A stretch of 6,811 nt of DNA, taken from NCBI GenBank assembly GCA_003446295.1, contig DMBB01000199.1:1-6811 (forward strand), read 5' to 3'. Below the pieces are notes generated by a model, which saw nothing but the letters and a program-made list of their open reading frames with translations, did no database searches and was not told the origin of the DNA. The position numbers and the translations under genes are program-made. This document shows positions 1-5,320 of this stretch, one piece after another. Origin of the DNA: Erysipelotrichaceae bacterium. GTDB lineage: Bacteria; Bacillota_I; Bacilli_A; Erysipelotrichales; Erysipelotrichaceae. Each line of letters opens with the position of its first letter. The stretch's first letter is position 1.

Positions 1-289
1 TGCAGATCGGAACGCCAAAGCTTCCGTCTTTTTCAATGCTTCCGATGAGCTTTTCAACAAAGAATTCGATCCGCTCTCCTGCCCGTTCTTCTGCATCTTC
101 ACTCTGAGGAGTCAGCCGGAGACCGGAACACGCTTCATTTATAACAGTATTCAGTACAATACCGACTGCCATGTCATAAAAGTCAAATGTTCCGATAAGC
201 ATTTTCTCATTTATAGAAGAAACCACTATCTCCAGGCGGTTTTCATGAGATACAACATATTTCAGCAGCTGATCGTTCAGGTTCATCAT
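1..289 (-). CDS. Hypothetical protein, N-terminal part (runs off the left edge)
   Basis: An open minus-strand frame of 96 codons begins with two adjacent ATG codons (289-287 and 286-284, protein start MMNLNDQLLKYVV) and stays open to base 1, so the C-terminus lies outside the window. An in-frame TGA at 304-302 rules out an ATG further upstream. The visible part is soluble-looking, with no signal peptide or membrane segment: a short amphipathic N-terminal helix, a hydrophobic stretch around residues 40-50 (MAVGIVLNTVI) and an acidic helix near residues 65-85. I recognise no family. No good Shine-Dalgarno sequence precedes the double ATG, so a later start is possible. It is divergent from the Fic gene and shares the repeat-rich intergenic region with it. 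A real gene is likely; its function is unknown. Confidence 0.5.
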   Translation of the reverse strand, partial: MMNLNDQLLKYVVSHENRLEIVVSSINEKMLIGTFDFYDMAVGIVLNTVINEACSGLRLTPQSEDAEERAGERIEFFVEKLIGSIEKDGSFGVPIC

Positions 290-317
290 GAATGAAATGG
301 ATCACAGCCAATAAAAT

Positions 318-355
318 ATAGTGAAAAAATAGTGAAATATAGTGAAATAATAGTG
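318..355. repeat. Four helically phased ATAGTGAAA-type direct repeats
   Basis: ATAGTGAAA occurs at 318-326, 329-337 and 339-347, and a degenerate fourth copy, ATAGTGTAG, begins at 350. Start-to-start distances are 11, 10 and 11 bp, about one helical turn each, so all copies face the same side of the DNA. The array sits 30-70 bp upstream of the proposed -10 of the Fic gene and about 30 bp upstream of the start of the divergent gene. It could be a multi-site operator or phased A-tract (curved) DNA. The spacing is seen; the role is inferred. Confidence 0.7.
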
Positions 356-384
356 TAGCTTTAGCGAAAAACAGGATATTAAAA

Positions 385-406
385 TGATAGAATATATCTA
401 AAGGAG
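385..406 (+). promoter_or_regulatory. Possible extended -10 promoter and ribosome site of the Fic gene
   Basis: TGATAGAAT (385-393) fits an extended -10 (TG-N-TAGAAT). No good -35 is visible 17 bp upstream, which is usual for extended -10 promoters. AAGGAG (401-406) lies 8 bases before the ATG at 415 and fixes that start. Transcription from this -10 would begin close to the ribosome site and leave a leader of about 15 nt. TATTAA (377-382) or a -10-like TATAGT within the repeats (338-343) are alternatives. Confidence 0.4.
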
Positions 407-414
407 CGAACGAA

Positions 415-1539
415 ATGATCAAAGTGCATCTGGATAATGAGATATTAAAATATATTACGGAAATCGAAAAAAACAGATACGCCGTATCATCTTTCGAGCT
501 GCCTCCTTCAACAGCAAATAAACTCAGAAAGAATTCCAAGAAGAAAAGTTCTTATGCTTCCAATAAGATCGAAGGAAATCCTCTTTCCGAAAAGCAAGCC
601 GATGAAGCCATTGATAGCGATGAAAGAAGACATTTCCTCAAACCCGAACAGGAAGTACGCAATTATTTCCTTGCCCTGAATTATCTTGAAGAACAGGCAG
701 CGAAGAAAACGCCTTTCTCTAAAAAGCTGATTCTGGATGTACAGAAGCTTGTTGTAAAAGGTGCTTCAAAAGAGAAGATCGGGCTCAGGGGTCAAATGCC
801 GCCAGGTGTTCTGTTTGCGGTATATGATACACAAAGCGGAAATCCGAATTACATTCCGCCGGAATACTGCGATATCCCCGAGCTTCTCAATGAACTGGTC
901 GATTATGTCAATACAACGGATGATCATCCGCTGATCACAGCTGCCATTGTCCATTATCAGCTCGTTACGATCCACCCGTTCGAAGACGGCAACGGGCGGA
1001 CTGCCAGGCTTCTTTCCGGATATATTCTGGATATAAACGGATTTGGATTCAATGGTATCGGTTCACTCGAAGAGTATTTTGCCTATGATCCGGAAGAATA
1101 CTATGATTCCCTTCAGATGGGACTGCCGGTGCTGTACTATTCCGGCAGAAACGATCCCCCGCATCCGGAGATCTGGTTCCGCTACTTTCTCCGCATGATG
1201 CTGTTGTATTCCGAACGAGTCTGTGAATTAACAAAGAGCAGCACAGAAGAAGAATTGAAAGGAAGTCTTTCTTACCTGAAAGGAAAAGAAAAGGAACTGC
1301 TTTTGCTGTTGGTTGAAAAATACAGAGGCGAATTCACACCGATTGCACTGAGCAAAGAACTTGGTGTTACCAACAGAACAGTGATAAACCGTCTGTCCGT
1401 ACTTGCCAAAAACGGATTCATCATTCCGCATACCGTCAGAGAACGTATACGTTCCTATGAGCTCAGCGACTTTACAAGAACACATGCAAAAGAGATCATC
1501 ACTATGGTCACTTTGAATCGATCCTGGGACGTCAGATAG
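415..1539 (+). CDS. Fic family protein (class II, predicted AMP-transferase) with C-terminal winged helix
   Basis: A 374-residue Fic/DOC-family protein. Fic enzymes typically transfer AMP from ATP to hydroxyl side chains of target proteins. The complete active-site motif HPFEDGNGRTAR lies at residues 187-198: His187 is the catalytic base, Asp191 binds metal, and Asn193/Arg195/Arg198 bind phosphate. An N-terminal Fic_N-type region (about 1-90) contains SNKIEG (Ser49-xxx-Glu53-Gly54), the class II autoinhibitory helix motif whose Glu blocks productive ATP binding in relatives. A helical linker (about 250-285) leads to a C-terminal winged helix-turn-helix (about 291-350, with LSKELGVTNRTVINRL as the HTH), which suggests DNA binding. 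The start is set by AAGGAG 8 bases upstream. The phased repeats upstream are candidate sites for this domain, which is inference. No separate antitoxin gene is adjacent, in keeping with a built-in inhibitor. The last nine or so residues (366-374) are encoded opposite the remnant of a second Fic gene and may not be ancestral. The target protein cannot be told. Confidence 0.93.
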   Translation: MIKVHLDNEILKYITEIEKNRYAVSSFELPPSTANKLRKNSKKKSSYASNKIEGNPLSEKQADEAIDSDERRHFLKPEQEVRNYFLALNYLEEQAAKKTPFSKKLILDVQKLVVKGASKEKIGLRGQMPPGVLFAVYDTQSGNPNYIPPEYCDIPELLNELVDYVNTTDDHPLITAAIVHYQLVTIHPFEDGNGRTARLLSGYILDINGFGFNGIGSLEEYFAYDPEEYYDSLQMGLPVLYYSGRNDPPHPEIWFRYFLRMMLLYSERVCELTKSSTEEELKGSLSYLKGKEKELLLLLVEKYRGEFTPIALSKELGVTNRTVINRLSVLAKNGFIIPHTVRERIRSYELSDFTRTHAKEIITMVTLNRSWDVR

Positions 1540-1846
1540 GTATCACGAAGATAATCTTTCTCGCTTTTCCATTCCTGCAGGCCGCAATAATAGTACATTT
1601 TCATGTCATCCTAGATCATGAAAGGCACAATTCCGTTTCGAAGACATTCTTTATAAAGGATCAGTCTTCCAAGAAGGTCCTTGGGAATTTCGGTTTTCTT
1701 TTCGGTTTCTTAGCATCATCCGGAATATTCCAGGTTTTCCCGGTAATAAAGGCACCCGGTATACGTCCCTCAGCACTGTATTGACGTACGTCCCGCTCCG
1801 TGATTTCCCGCTTTACGCTTGCCTCCTTTACTGAAATGAAACTCAT
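1512..1846 (-). pseudogene. Remnant of a second Fic gene: N-terminal HTH plus Fic C-terminus, core deleted
   Basis: The minus strand opens at an ATG (1846-1844) preceded by a weak AGGCGG site. It encodes a MerR/excisionase-like HTH (MSFISVKEAS..., then EGRIPGA and WNIPDDAKKP) that ends at a TGA (1663-1661). In another minus-strand frame, from about 1670 down to 1512, the translation reads GRLILYKECLRNGIVPFMI, then a TAG (1613-1611), then DDMKMYYYCGLQEW and DTYLTSQDRFK. From memory, this matches the end of HTH-Fic proteins of Bacillota, where a GNGRVGRLI-type stretch runs into a KECL...IVPFII motif and a DTCL-AQD-type tail. About 200 residues, including the HPFxxGNGR core, are missing between the two parts. 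The amber codon sits where relatives usually have an acidic residue. The last 10 or so residues also seem lost. The HTH part could still be made as a 61-residue protein, but the whole is a broken gene. It is a different Fic subfamily from the intact convergent gene. Confidence 0.72.
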
Positions 1847-1888
1847 CTGACCGCCGCCTATCTTTTTTCACAGACTCATTGCACCCAA

Positions 1889-1947
1889 TTATCGGCTGTT
1901 TTTCTTCGTGGAAAGTCTCAGAAAACCGGCTTATATTCAGCCGATAA
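1889..1947. repeat. Perfect 10-bp inverted repeat in a gene-free stretch
   Basis: TTATCGGCTG (1889-1898) and CAGCCGATAA (1938-1947) are exact inverted copies 39 bp apart. A nested alternative hairpin pairs CGGCT (1927-1931) with AGCCG (1939-1943) across a 7-base loop, so the two structures compete for the same arm. There is no U-tract on either side, so this is not an obvious intrinsic terminator. The rest of 1847-2040 shows no convincing gene, RNA gene or promoter. Confidence 0.5.
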
Positions 1948-2040
1948 AGGTTTCAGGTGTTTCTTCTGTTTTGTACAGTCATTTTGCTCGCCTGTGTTTA
2001 TAAAGGATTGTAATAAACCTCTTTTTGCATTTCAGGCACA

Positions 2041-2071
2041 AAAAAGAGAGCACTTTGTTTGTGCCCTCTCA
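2041..2071 (-). terminator. Rho-independent terminator of the peptide-binding protein gene
   Basis: On the minus strand GAGAGGGCAC (2071-2062) pairs with GTGCTCTC (2054-2047), with a two-G bulge, around the loop AAACAAA. Six T follow (2046-2041). It begins 20 bases after the stop codon of the gene at 2091 and shows that this gene ends its transcription unit. Confidence 0.88.
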
Positions 2072-2090
2072 TAGAATCAATCAGAATCTC

Positions 2091-3788
2091 TTATTCGAAG
2101 TAGCAGTTGCCGAACCAGAGAGTTGTGATGTGCAGCTCATAGCCCTTGAGGTTTGACTTAACCAGAGCAGGCTGTGCATTCTGCCACATCGGGAACATCA
2201 GGAACTGTTCCTGGATGAAGTAATCTTCGATCTCATGAACTCTTGTCAGGAATTCTTTTTCGTCTGATACGGATCTGACATCTCTCAGCATCTGGTCGAA
2301 TTTCTCATCACCAGCCAATGAAGTGACCTGCTTGTCACCTGACAGCCAGTCAAGGAATGAGATCGGGGAGTCACTTATCTGAAGTCCATAACGGCCGATC
2401 TGAATGTCGCCGTTGTCGAGCTGACCATAGTAGACGCCTGATTCAACAGCATCGAAGTCAACATCGAGACCGACTGCTGTCCACATCTGCTGCAGCATTG
2501 TAGCAACGTCTGCATGATAGGAGTTTGTGGAGTACTTGTATGTCAGGTGGATTGTATGAGCATCATCGGATCCGTCATAGCCTGCTTCAGCAAGCAGTCT
2601 CTTAGCTTCTTCCGGATCATAGTGAGCTTCATAACCCTTTGCATCTCTCTCTGTACGGAAGTCACCGTCAACGCCGCCGAGACCATATGCGACCCATCCG
2701 CCGAGTGCCGGATGCATGTCAGGTCCGCCGATAACGTCGATGATAGCGTCCTTATCGATAGCGATGTAGAGAGCCTTACGGACTCTGACGTCTTTCAGGA
2801 AGTCAGGACCTGTAGGACCGGCATTGACTACCAGACCATAAGCTGACGGATAGTTCAGAACCCAGAGGTTTTCTGTGCCCATGTATTTGCTGGATGTTTC
2901 TGTTGAGATATTCAGAGCAACATCGATGTCGCCTGCATCAAAGCCCATTGCCTGTGCATCAGGATCGGGCATAACCTGGAATGTGATCTTGTCCATCTTG
3001 ACGAAGTCAGGATCGCAGTATTTTTCGTTTCTGGAGATTTCAGCCTTGTCGTTGATGTTGATGTAATCAAGGACATACGGTCCGTTTGTCGGATAACCGG
3101 CTTCGAGTGACCATGCACTGTCATGCTGAGGTGTATCCAGAGGCAGAGCAGACCAGACACCTGCACCGAGCCACTGAGGGAAGTAAGCCAGAGGATTTTC
3201 CAGTGTTACTTCGATCGTGTAGTCATCCGGGCAGCTGATGCCGACTGTGCTGTGATCTTCTGTTTTGCAGTCAAACTCTGTTCCTGCAGCTTCTGCTTCA
3301 AGAGCACGCTTGTTGTATTCCGTGCCGCCCTTGATATAGCTGACCATATCATTTGTACGTGTAGCTGCATCCAGACCATAGGACATAGCACGCAGCCAAG
3401 CATACTCATAGTTTGCTGAAGTGACAGGAGTACCGTCGGAGAATGTAACATCATCTCTCAGATGGAATGTATATGTCAGACCATCATCAGAGATGTCGAA
3501 ACTTGTACAGAGATCAGGTTCAGGCTGACCTTCTGTATTGGTTCTCATCAGACCTGAATAGATATGTGAGATAACATATCCGTTATAGACAGTTGTGCTT
3601 AAGCACGGGTCCAGGGTGTCGAACTGTGATGCGATTGCAACGATCATGGAGCTTTCATCGTCGCCTGCCGCAGCTGTTGCCGGTGTATCGGATGATCCGC
3701 CGCCCTCCGGAGCTGTGGAACCGCCGGAACATGCAGCAAGGCTAAGTGCCATAATACCTGCTAATAATGCGCTGAGACTCTTTTTCAT
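2091..3788 (-). CDS. Peptide ABC transporter substrate-binding lipoprotein (OppA/SBP_bac_5 family)
   Basis: A 565-residue extracytoplasmic solute-binding protein of family 5, which captures oligopeptides (some members nickel or other ligands) and hands them to a membrane permease. It starts with a lipoprotein signal: KK, a hydrophobic core and the lipobox LAAC, with Cys20 as the lipidated residue, followed by a flexible Gly/Ser/Ala/Glu/Asp-rich linker to about residue 47. The fold begins at IASQFDTLDP. The family signature region lies at residues 97-127 (FDISDDGLTYTFHL...DGTPVTSANY). RVRKALYIAIDKDAII (about 335-350) and DPEEAKRLLAEAGY (about 391-404) are further typical blocks. The length is normal for OppA. 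Cys174 and Cys186 could form a disulfide. The start is supported by AAGGGAGGG just upstream. A consensus promoter in front and a terminator behind make it monocistronic. No permease or ATPase genes are adjacent, so its transporter must be encoded elsewhere or it serves another role such as peptide sensing. The ligand is unknown. Confidence 0.95.
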   Translation of the reverse strand: MKKSLSALLAGIMALSLAACSGGSTAPEGGGSSDTPATAAAGDDESSMIVAIASQFDTLDPCLSTTVYNGYVISHIYSGLMRTNTEGQPEPDLCTSFDISDDGLTYTFHLRDDVTFSDGTPVTSANYEYAWLRAMSYGLDAATRTNDMVSYIKGGTEYNKRALEAEAAGTEFDCKTEDHSTVGISCPDDYTIEVTLENPLAYFPQWLGAGVWSALPLDTPQHDSAWSLEAGYPTNGPYVLDYININDKAEISRNEKYCDPDFVKMDKITFQVMPDPDAQAMGFDAGDIDVALNISTETSSKYMGTENLWVLNYPSAYGLVVNAGPTGPDFLKDVRVRKALYIAIDKDAIIDVIGGPDMHPALGGWVAYGLGGVDGDFRTERDAKGYEAHYDPEEAKRLLAEAGYDGSDDAHTIHLTYKYSTNSYHADVATMLQQMWTAVGLDVDFDAVESGVYYGQLDNGDIQIGRYGLQISDSPISFLDWLSGDKQVTSLAGDEKFDQMLRDVRSVSDEKEFLTRVHEIEDYFIQEQFLMFPMWQNAQPALVKSNLKGYELHITTLWFGNCYFE

Positions 3789-3794
3789 TTCTGT

Positions 3795-3844
3795 CCCTCC
3801 CTTTGTATATGACGCATTTTAAAGGCATGAAAAACATGTGTCAA
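3795..3844 (-). promoter_or_regulatory. Consensus sigma-A promoter and ribosome site of the peptide-binding protein gene
   Basis: On the minus strand, a perfect -35 TTGACA (3844-3839), a 17-bp spacer and -10 TAAAAT (3821-3816) give a predicted start near 3809. AAGGGAGGG (3803-3795) is the ribosome site, 6 bases before the ATG at 3788. The leader would be about 20 nt. High expression is expected unless repressed. Confidence 0.85.
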
Positions 3845-3850
3845 CATTAT

Positions 3851-3868
3851 TTTCACTACATTTTCACA
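3851..3868 (-). repeat. Pair of phased TGTGAAAA/TAGTGAAAA motifs next to the -35
   Basis: Read on the minus strand, TGTGAAAA (3868-3861) and TAGTGAAA (3858-3851) repeat with an 11-bp period. They end 6 bp upstream of the -35 hexamer. The second copy is identical over 8 bases (TAGTGAAA) to the repeats in front of the Fic gene and has the same orientation relative to transcription. This position also suits an AT-rich UP element that contacts RNA polymerase. Confidence 0.45.
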
Positions 3869-3869
3869 T

Positions 3870-4034
3870 CCATTTCAATTTTCTTTCCTTTTTGAAAGAA
3901 TTTTCTGAAATTTTTTCAAATTATCGTCTTTCTAAATTAGTTTTTTGATTTTTGACATCTAAATTCGGAAATTCAGGTGTTTTTGCAATTATTTTCTGTT
4001 TTCTTCAAATATTTTTGGTTTTTTCCCTCCAACA
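3870..4034. other. AT-rich intergenic stretch without a gene
   Basis: This is mainly T- and A-rich tracts between the upstream region of the peptide-binding protein gene and the terminator of the hydrolase gene. The only structure I see is a 7-bp inverted repeat, TTTGAAA (3891-3897) and TTTCAAA (3914-3920), around a 16-base AT-rich loop. I found no coding frame with a ribosome site and no convincing plus-strand promoter. Confidence 0.6.
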
Positions 4035-4036
4035 GC

Positions 4037-4070
4037 AAAAATGCCGCATATCACAGGATGACTGCGGCAT
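4037..4070 (-). terminator. Rho-independent terminator of the hydrolase gene
   Basis: ATGCCGCA and TGCGGCAT form a perfect 8-bp stem (4070-4063 with 4048-4041) around a 14-base loop. On the minus strand it is followed by a T run ending near 4037. It lies about 65 bases after the hydrolase stop codon. The weak A-free sequence on the other side makes it one-directional. Confidence 0.85.
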
Positions 4071-4134
4071 CTGATCTATATGATATTCTCTTCTGAAGAA
4101 TTGATTAACGACTATCCATCATTTCTTCATTTGT

Positions 4135-4893
4135 TCAATCCATTCCGAAGAATTCCATGGCGTATTTGTTTGCCAGACTCATATAGGAAGGATTCATGAA
4201 TCGATGATCTGCACCTTCTACAGAGATAAAGTCGATCAGGTTGTTTTCAGAAAACAGCCTGCTGTCTTCATGCGGAACGACCTCATCTTTTGTACCGTGT
4301 ATGATCAGGATATCGTCTGCGTATTCTATATAATCACGCTTCCGGATGTCGTTTTTCTGCAGGGCGTCAAGCAGATCCTTTGTAACAATGATCTTGCGGT
4401 CAAATCCGACCTGCACATCCTTTCCCTTCACGATCCGTTCATATTCATCATTCTTCATGATGGCGCTGGTCAGGACATCGTACATGTCGATTGCCGGACA
4501 ACGCAGAACGATCTTGCGGAACGGATTATCATGCTCGGAGATGTACTTCAGTACCAGGTATCCTCCGAAGCTTGTCGCATAGGAATACAGCTCCTTAACA
4601 GCAAAACGTTCTTTTACGTCTTTGACAACAATATCCAGATAGGTATCACAGTCTGACAGAACAAGTTTCTTCTTGACGTCATCACCGTGTGAAGGCCAGT
4701 TGAATACGACCACGATCGCATTCTTCTGTTTGGAAAGCAGCTTTTCAGCAAATTTAGCAGCTGCGCCATTATCTTTATGTCCGGCAAAGCCCGTACTGAA
4801 GACAACGGCTTTTTCAGGCTGGACTTTCTCGTTGTAATAAAGCTTGCAGCGGATGTTATTGCCGGGTGTATTGATCTCATAATATTTATGCAT
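4135..4893 (-). CDS. Alpha/beta hydrolase (small serine esterase/peptidase-like)
   Basis: A 252-residue cytoplasmic alpha/beta hydrolase with no signal peptide. STGFAGHKDN (residues 33-42) is the oxyanion-hole loop after the first strands, and FNWPSHGDD (64-72) follows the next one. The nucleophile elbow is ATSFGG with Ser108; the first position is Ala instead of the usual Gly, a tolerated small residue. Asp203 in HGTKDEVVP and His230 in GADHRFMNP complete the Ser-Asp-His triad. Such enzymes hydrolyse esters, thioesters or small peptides; the substrate cannot be read from sequence. The frame is open for 19 codons upstream to an ATG at 4950, but the ATG at 4893 is preferred because GAGG lies 8 bases before it and the family fold begins there. 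The gene is transcribed alone, with its own promoter and terminator. Confidence 0.9.
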   Translation of the reverse strand: MHKYYEINTPGNNIRCKLYYNEKVQPEKAVVFSTGFAGHKDNGAAAKFAEKLLSKQKNAIVVVFNWPSHGDDVKKKLVLSDCDTYLDIVVKDVKERFAVKELYSYATSFGGYLVLKYISEHDNPFRKIVLRCPAIDMYDVLTSAIMKNDEYERIVKGKDVQVGFDRKIIVTKDLLDALQKNDIRKRDYIEYADDILIIHGTKDEVVPHEDSRLFSENNLIDFISVEGADHRFMNPSYMSLANKYAMEFFGMD

Positions 4894-4909
4894 GTTAAAA
4901 ACCTCATTC

Positions 4910-4937
4910 GTTATATCTATTGATATGTGTATGCAAA
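4910..4937 (-). promoter_or_regulatory. Possible promoter of the hydrolase gene
   Basis: On the minus strand, -35-like TTTGCA (4937-4932), a 16-bp spacer and -10-like TATAAC (4915-4910) lie 17 bases before the chosen ATG. The match is moderate, and the predicted leader is about 10 nt. Its place downstream of the 4998-4973 terminator supports an independent unit and argues against the ATG at 4950, which would lie upstream of this promoter. Confidence 0.45.
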
Positions 4938-4972
4938 GAATGAAAGCCATTCTCTGGTGTATATCGGCATTT

Positions 4973-4998
4973 AAAAAGCCGGGTGAATTCTCCCCGGC
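4973..4998 (-). terminator. Rho-independent terminator of the short minus-strand unit
   Basis: GCCGGG (4978-4983) and CCCGGC (4993-4998) pair perfectly around a 9-base loop. On the minus strand the stem is followed by TTTTT (4977-4973). It lies 18 bases beyond the stop codon of the 48-codon frame and implies that a transcript entering from 5000-5200 ends here. Confidence 0.87.
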
Positions 4999-5013
4999 AC
5001 ACAGAAAACAGGT

Positions 5014-5031
5014 CTTTTACGCTCGTAAAAG
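5014..5031. other. Perfect hairpin over the stop codon of the small frame
   Basis: CTTTTAC (5014-5020) and GTAAAAG (5025-5031) form a 7-bp stem with the 4-base loop GCTC. The TAA of the minus-strand 48-codon frame lies inside the stem, just before the GC-rich terminator hairpin. The two hairpins in series could protect the 3' end of a short transcript. Confidence 0.5.
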
Positions 5032-5163
5032 CCTTTTGTGTGCCGTCTCTGACATTCCGTCACTGTTGACCAGATCGAACGTCCTGTCATCAACGATATA
5101 TTCATCGATCTCTCTTCTCAGGTTTAGAGAGATCGTACATGTGAAGTCTTTACAGGTATTCAT
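5017..5163 (-). CDS. Possible 48-residue peptide of unknown function
   Basis: The minus-strand frame begins with MNTCKDFTCTISLNL and ends in KRLLRA. It has Cys4 and Cys9 near the start and a strongly charged second half (REIDEYIVDDRTFD). GGGAG (5173-5169) lies 5 bases before the ATG. The frame is open to an earlier ATG at 5238 (73 residues), but that start lacks a ribosome site and lies upstream of the good promoter at 5208-5180, so the short form is preferred. A promoter in front and two hairpins behind bracket the frame almost exactly, and its codons look like those of neighbouring genes. It has no hydrophobic signal sequence, and I recognise no family. It is divergent from the sensor kinase gene. 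It may be a signal, regulatory or toxin-like peptide, or the transcript may be an untranslated small RNA with a chance frame. Confidence 0.42.
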   Translation of the reverse strand: MNTCKDFTCTISLNLRREIDEYIVDDRTFDLVNSDGMSETAHKRLLRA

Positions 5164-5179
5164 ATATACTCCCGCAATT

Positions 5180-5208
5180 AATATAGGAAAAGAGATGGAA
5201 GCAGTCAA
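5180..5208 (-). promoter_or_regulatory. Strong-looking sigma-A promoter of the short minus-strand unit
   Basis: On the minus strand, TTGACT (5208-5203), a spacer of exactly 17 bp and TATATT (5185-5180) match the consensus at 10 of 12 positions. The predicted start is near 5173, about 10 nt before the ATG of the 48-codon frame, giving a transcript of about 200 nt that ends at the 4998-4973 terminator. Confidence 0.7.
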
Positions 5209-5257
5209 GTCAGTGTTCATGCAGAGCATCATTATCAATGTTTTTTCTTTACTGTTT

Positions 5258-5308
5258 TGTTAAAATGTAATTTGTAGTTTTATGACATTTTCAAGTTATT
5301 GTAAGGAG
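5258..5308 (+). promoter_or_regulatory. Possible extended -10 promoter and ribosome site of the kinase-regulator operon
   Basis: TGTTAAAAT (5258-5266) is an extended -10 without a clear -35. AAGGAG (5303-5308) is the only good ribosome site, 12 bases before the ATG at 5321 (10 bases if GGAGAG, 5305-5310, is counted). This spacing is long but is the best support for a start. A weak -35 would fit control by an activator, possibly the operon's own response regulator. Confidence 0.45.
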
Positions 5309-5320
5309 AGCAACAGATCA

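Noticed and set aside
243..539. 98-codon minus-strand frame across the Fic promoter and gene start
   Set aside because: It is antisense to the well-supported Fic N-terminus and overlaps the hypothetical gene at the left edge. It is mostly Phe/Ile/Ser-rich translation of AT-rich DNA and has no ribosome site.
2514..3454. Several open frames of 63-110 codons on both strands inside the peptide-binding protein gene
   Set aside because: All are shadows of a full-length, clearly recognisable SBP gene; none has family features.
3891..3920. TTTGAAA/TTTCAAA inverted repeat as a terminator or operator
   Set aside because: The arms are short and AT-only within a T-rich tract, and such pairs arise easily there. 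It is noted only as part of the intergenic stretch.
1952..3982. 11-base direct repeat TTCAGGTGTTT at 1952-1962 and 3972-3982
   Set aside because: Several 11-base matches are expected by chance in a window this long, and there is no flanking similarity to suggest a mobile element.
4204..4656. 150-codon plus-strand frame
   Set aside because: It is antisense to the alpha/beta hydrolase, whose catalytic motifs are clear on the other strand.
4894..4950. Extended hydrolase start at the ATG at 4950
   Set aside because: It would add 19 residues upstream of the likely promoter with no ribosome site; GAGG before the ATG at 4893 fits better.
4892..5263. 123-codon plus-strand frame between the hydrolase and kinase genes
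   Set aside because: It runs through two hairpins and a terminator, has no ribosome site or recognisable domain, and is antisense to the better-bracketed minus-strand unit.
5282..5320. Extended kinase start at the ATG at 5282
   Set aside because: It has no Shine-Dalgarno sequence, and the AAGGAG site would lie inside the coding region.
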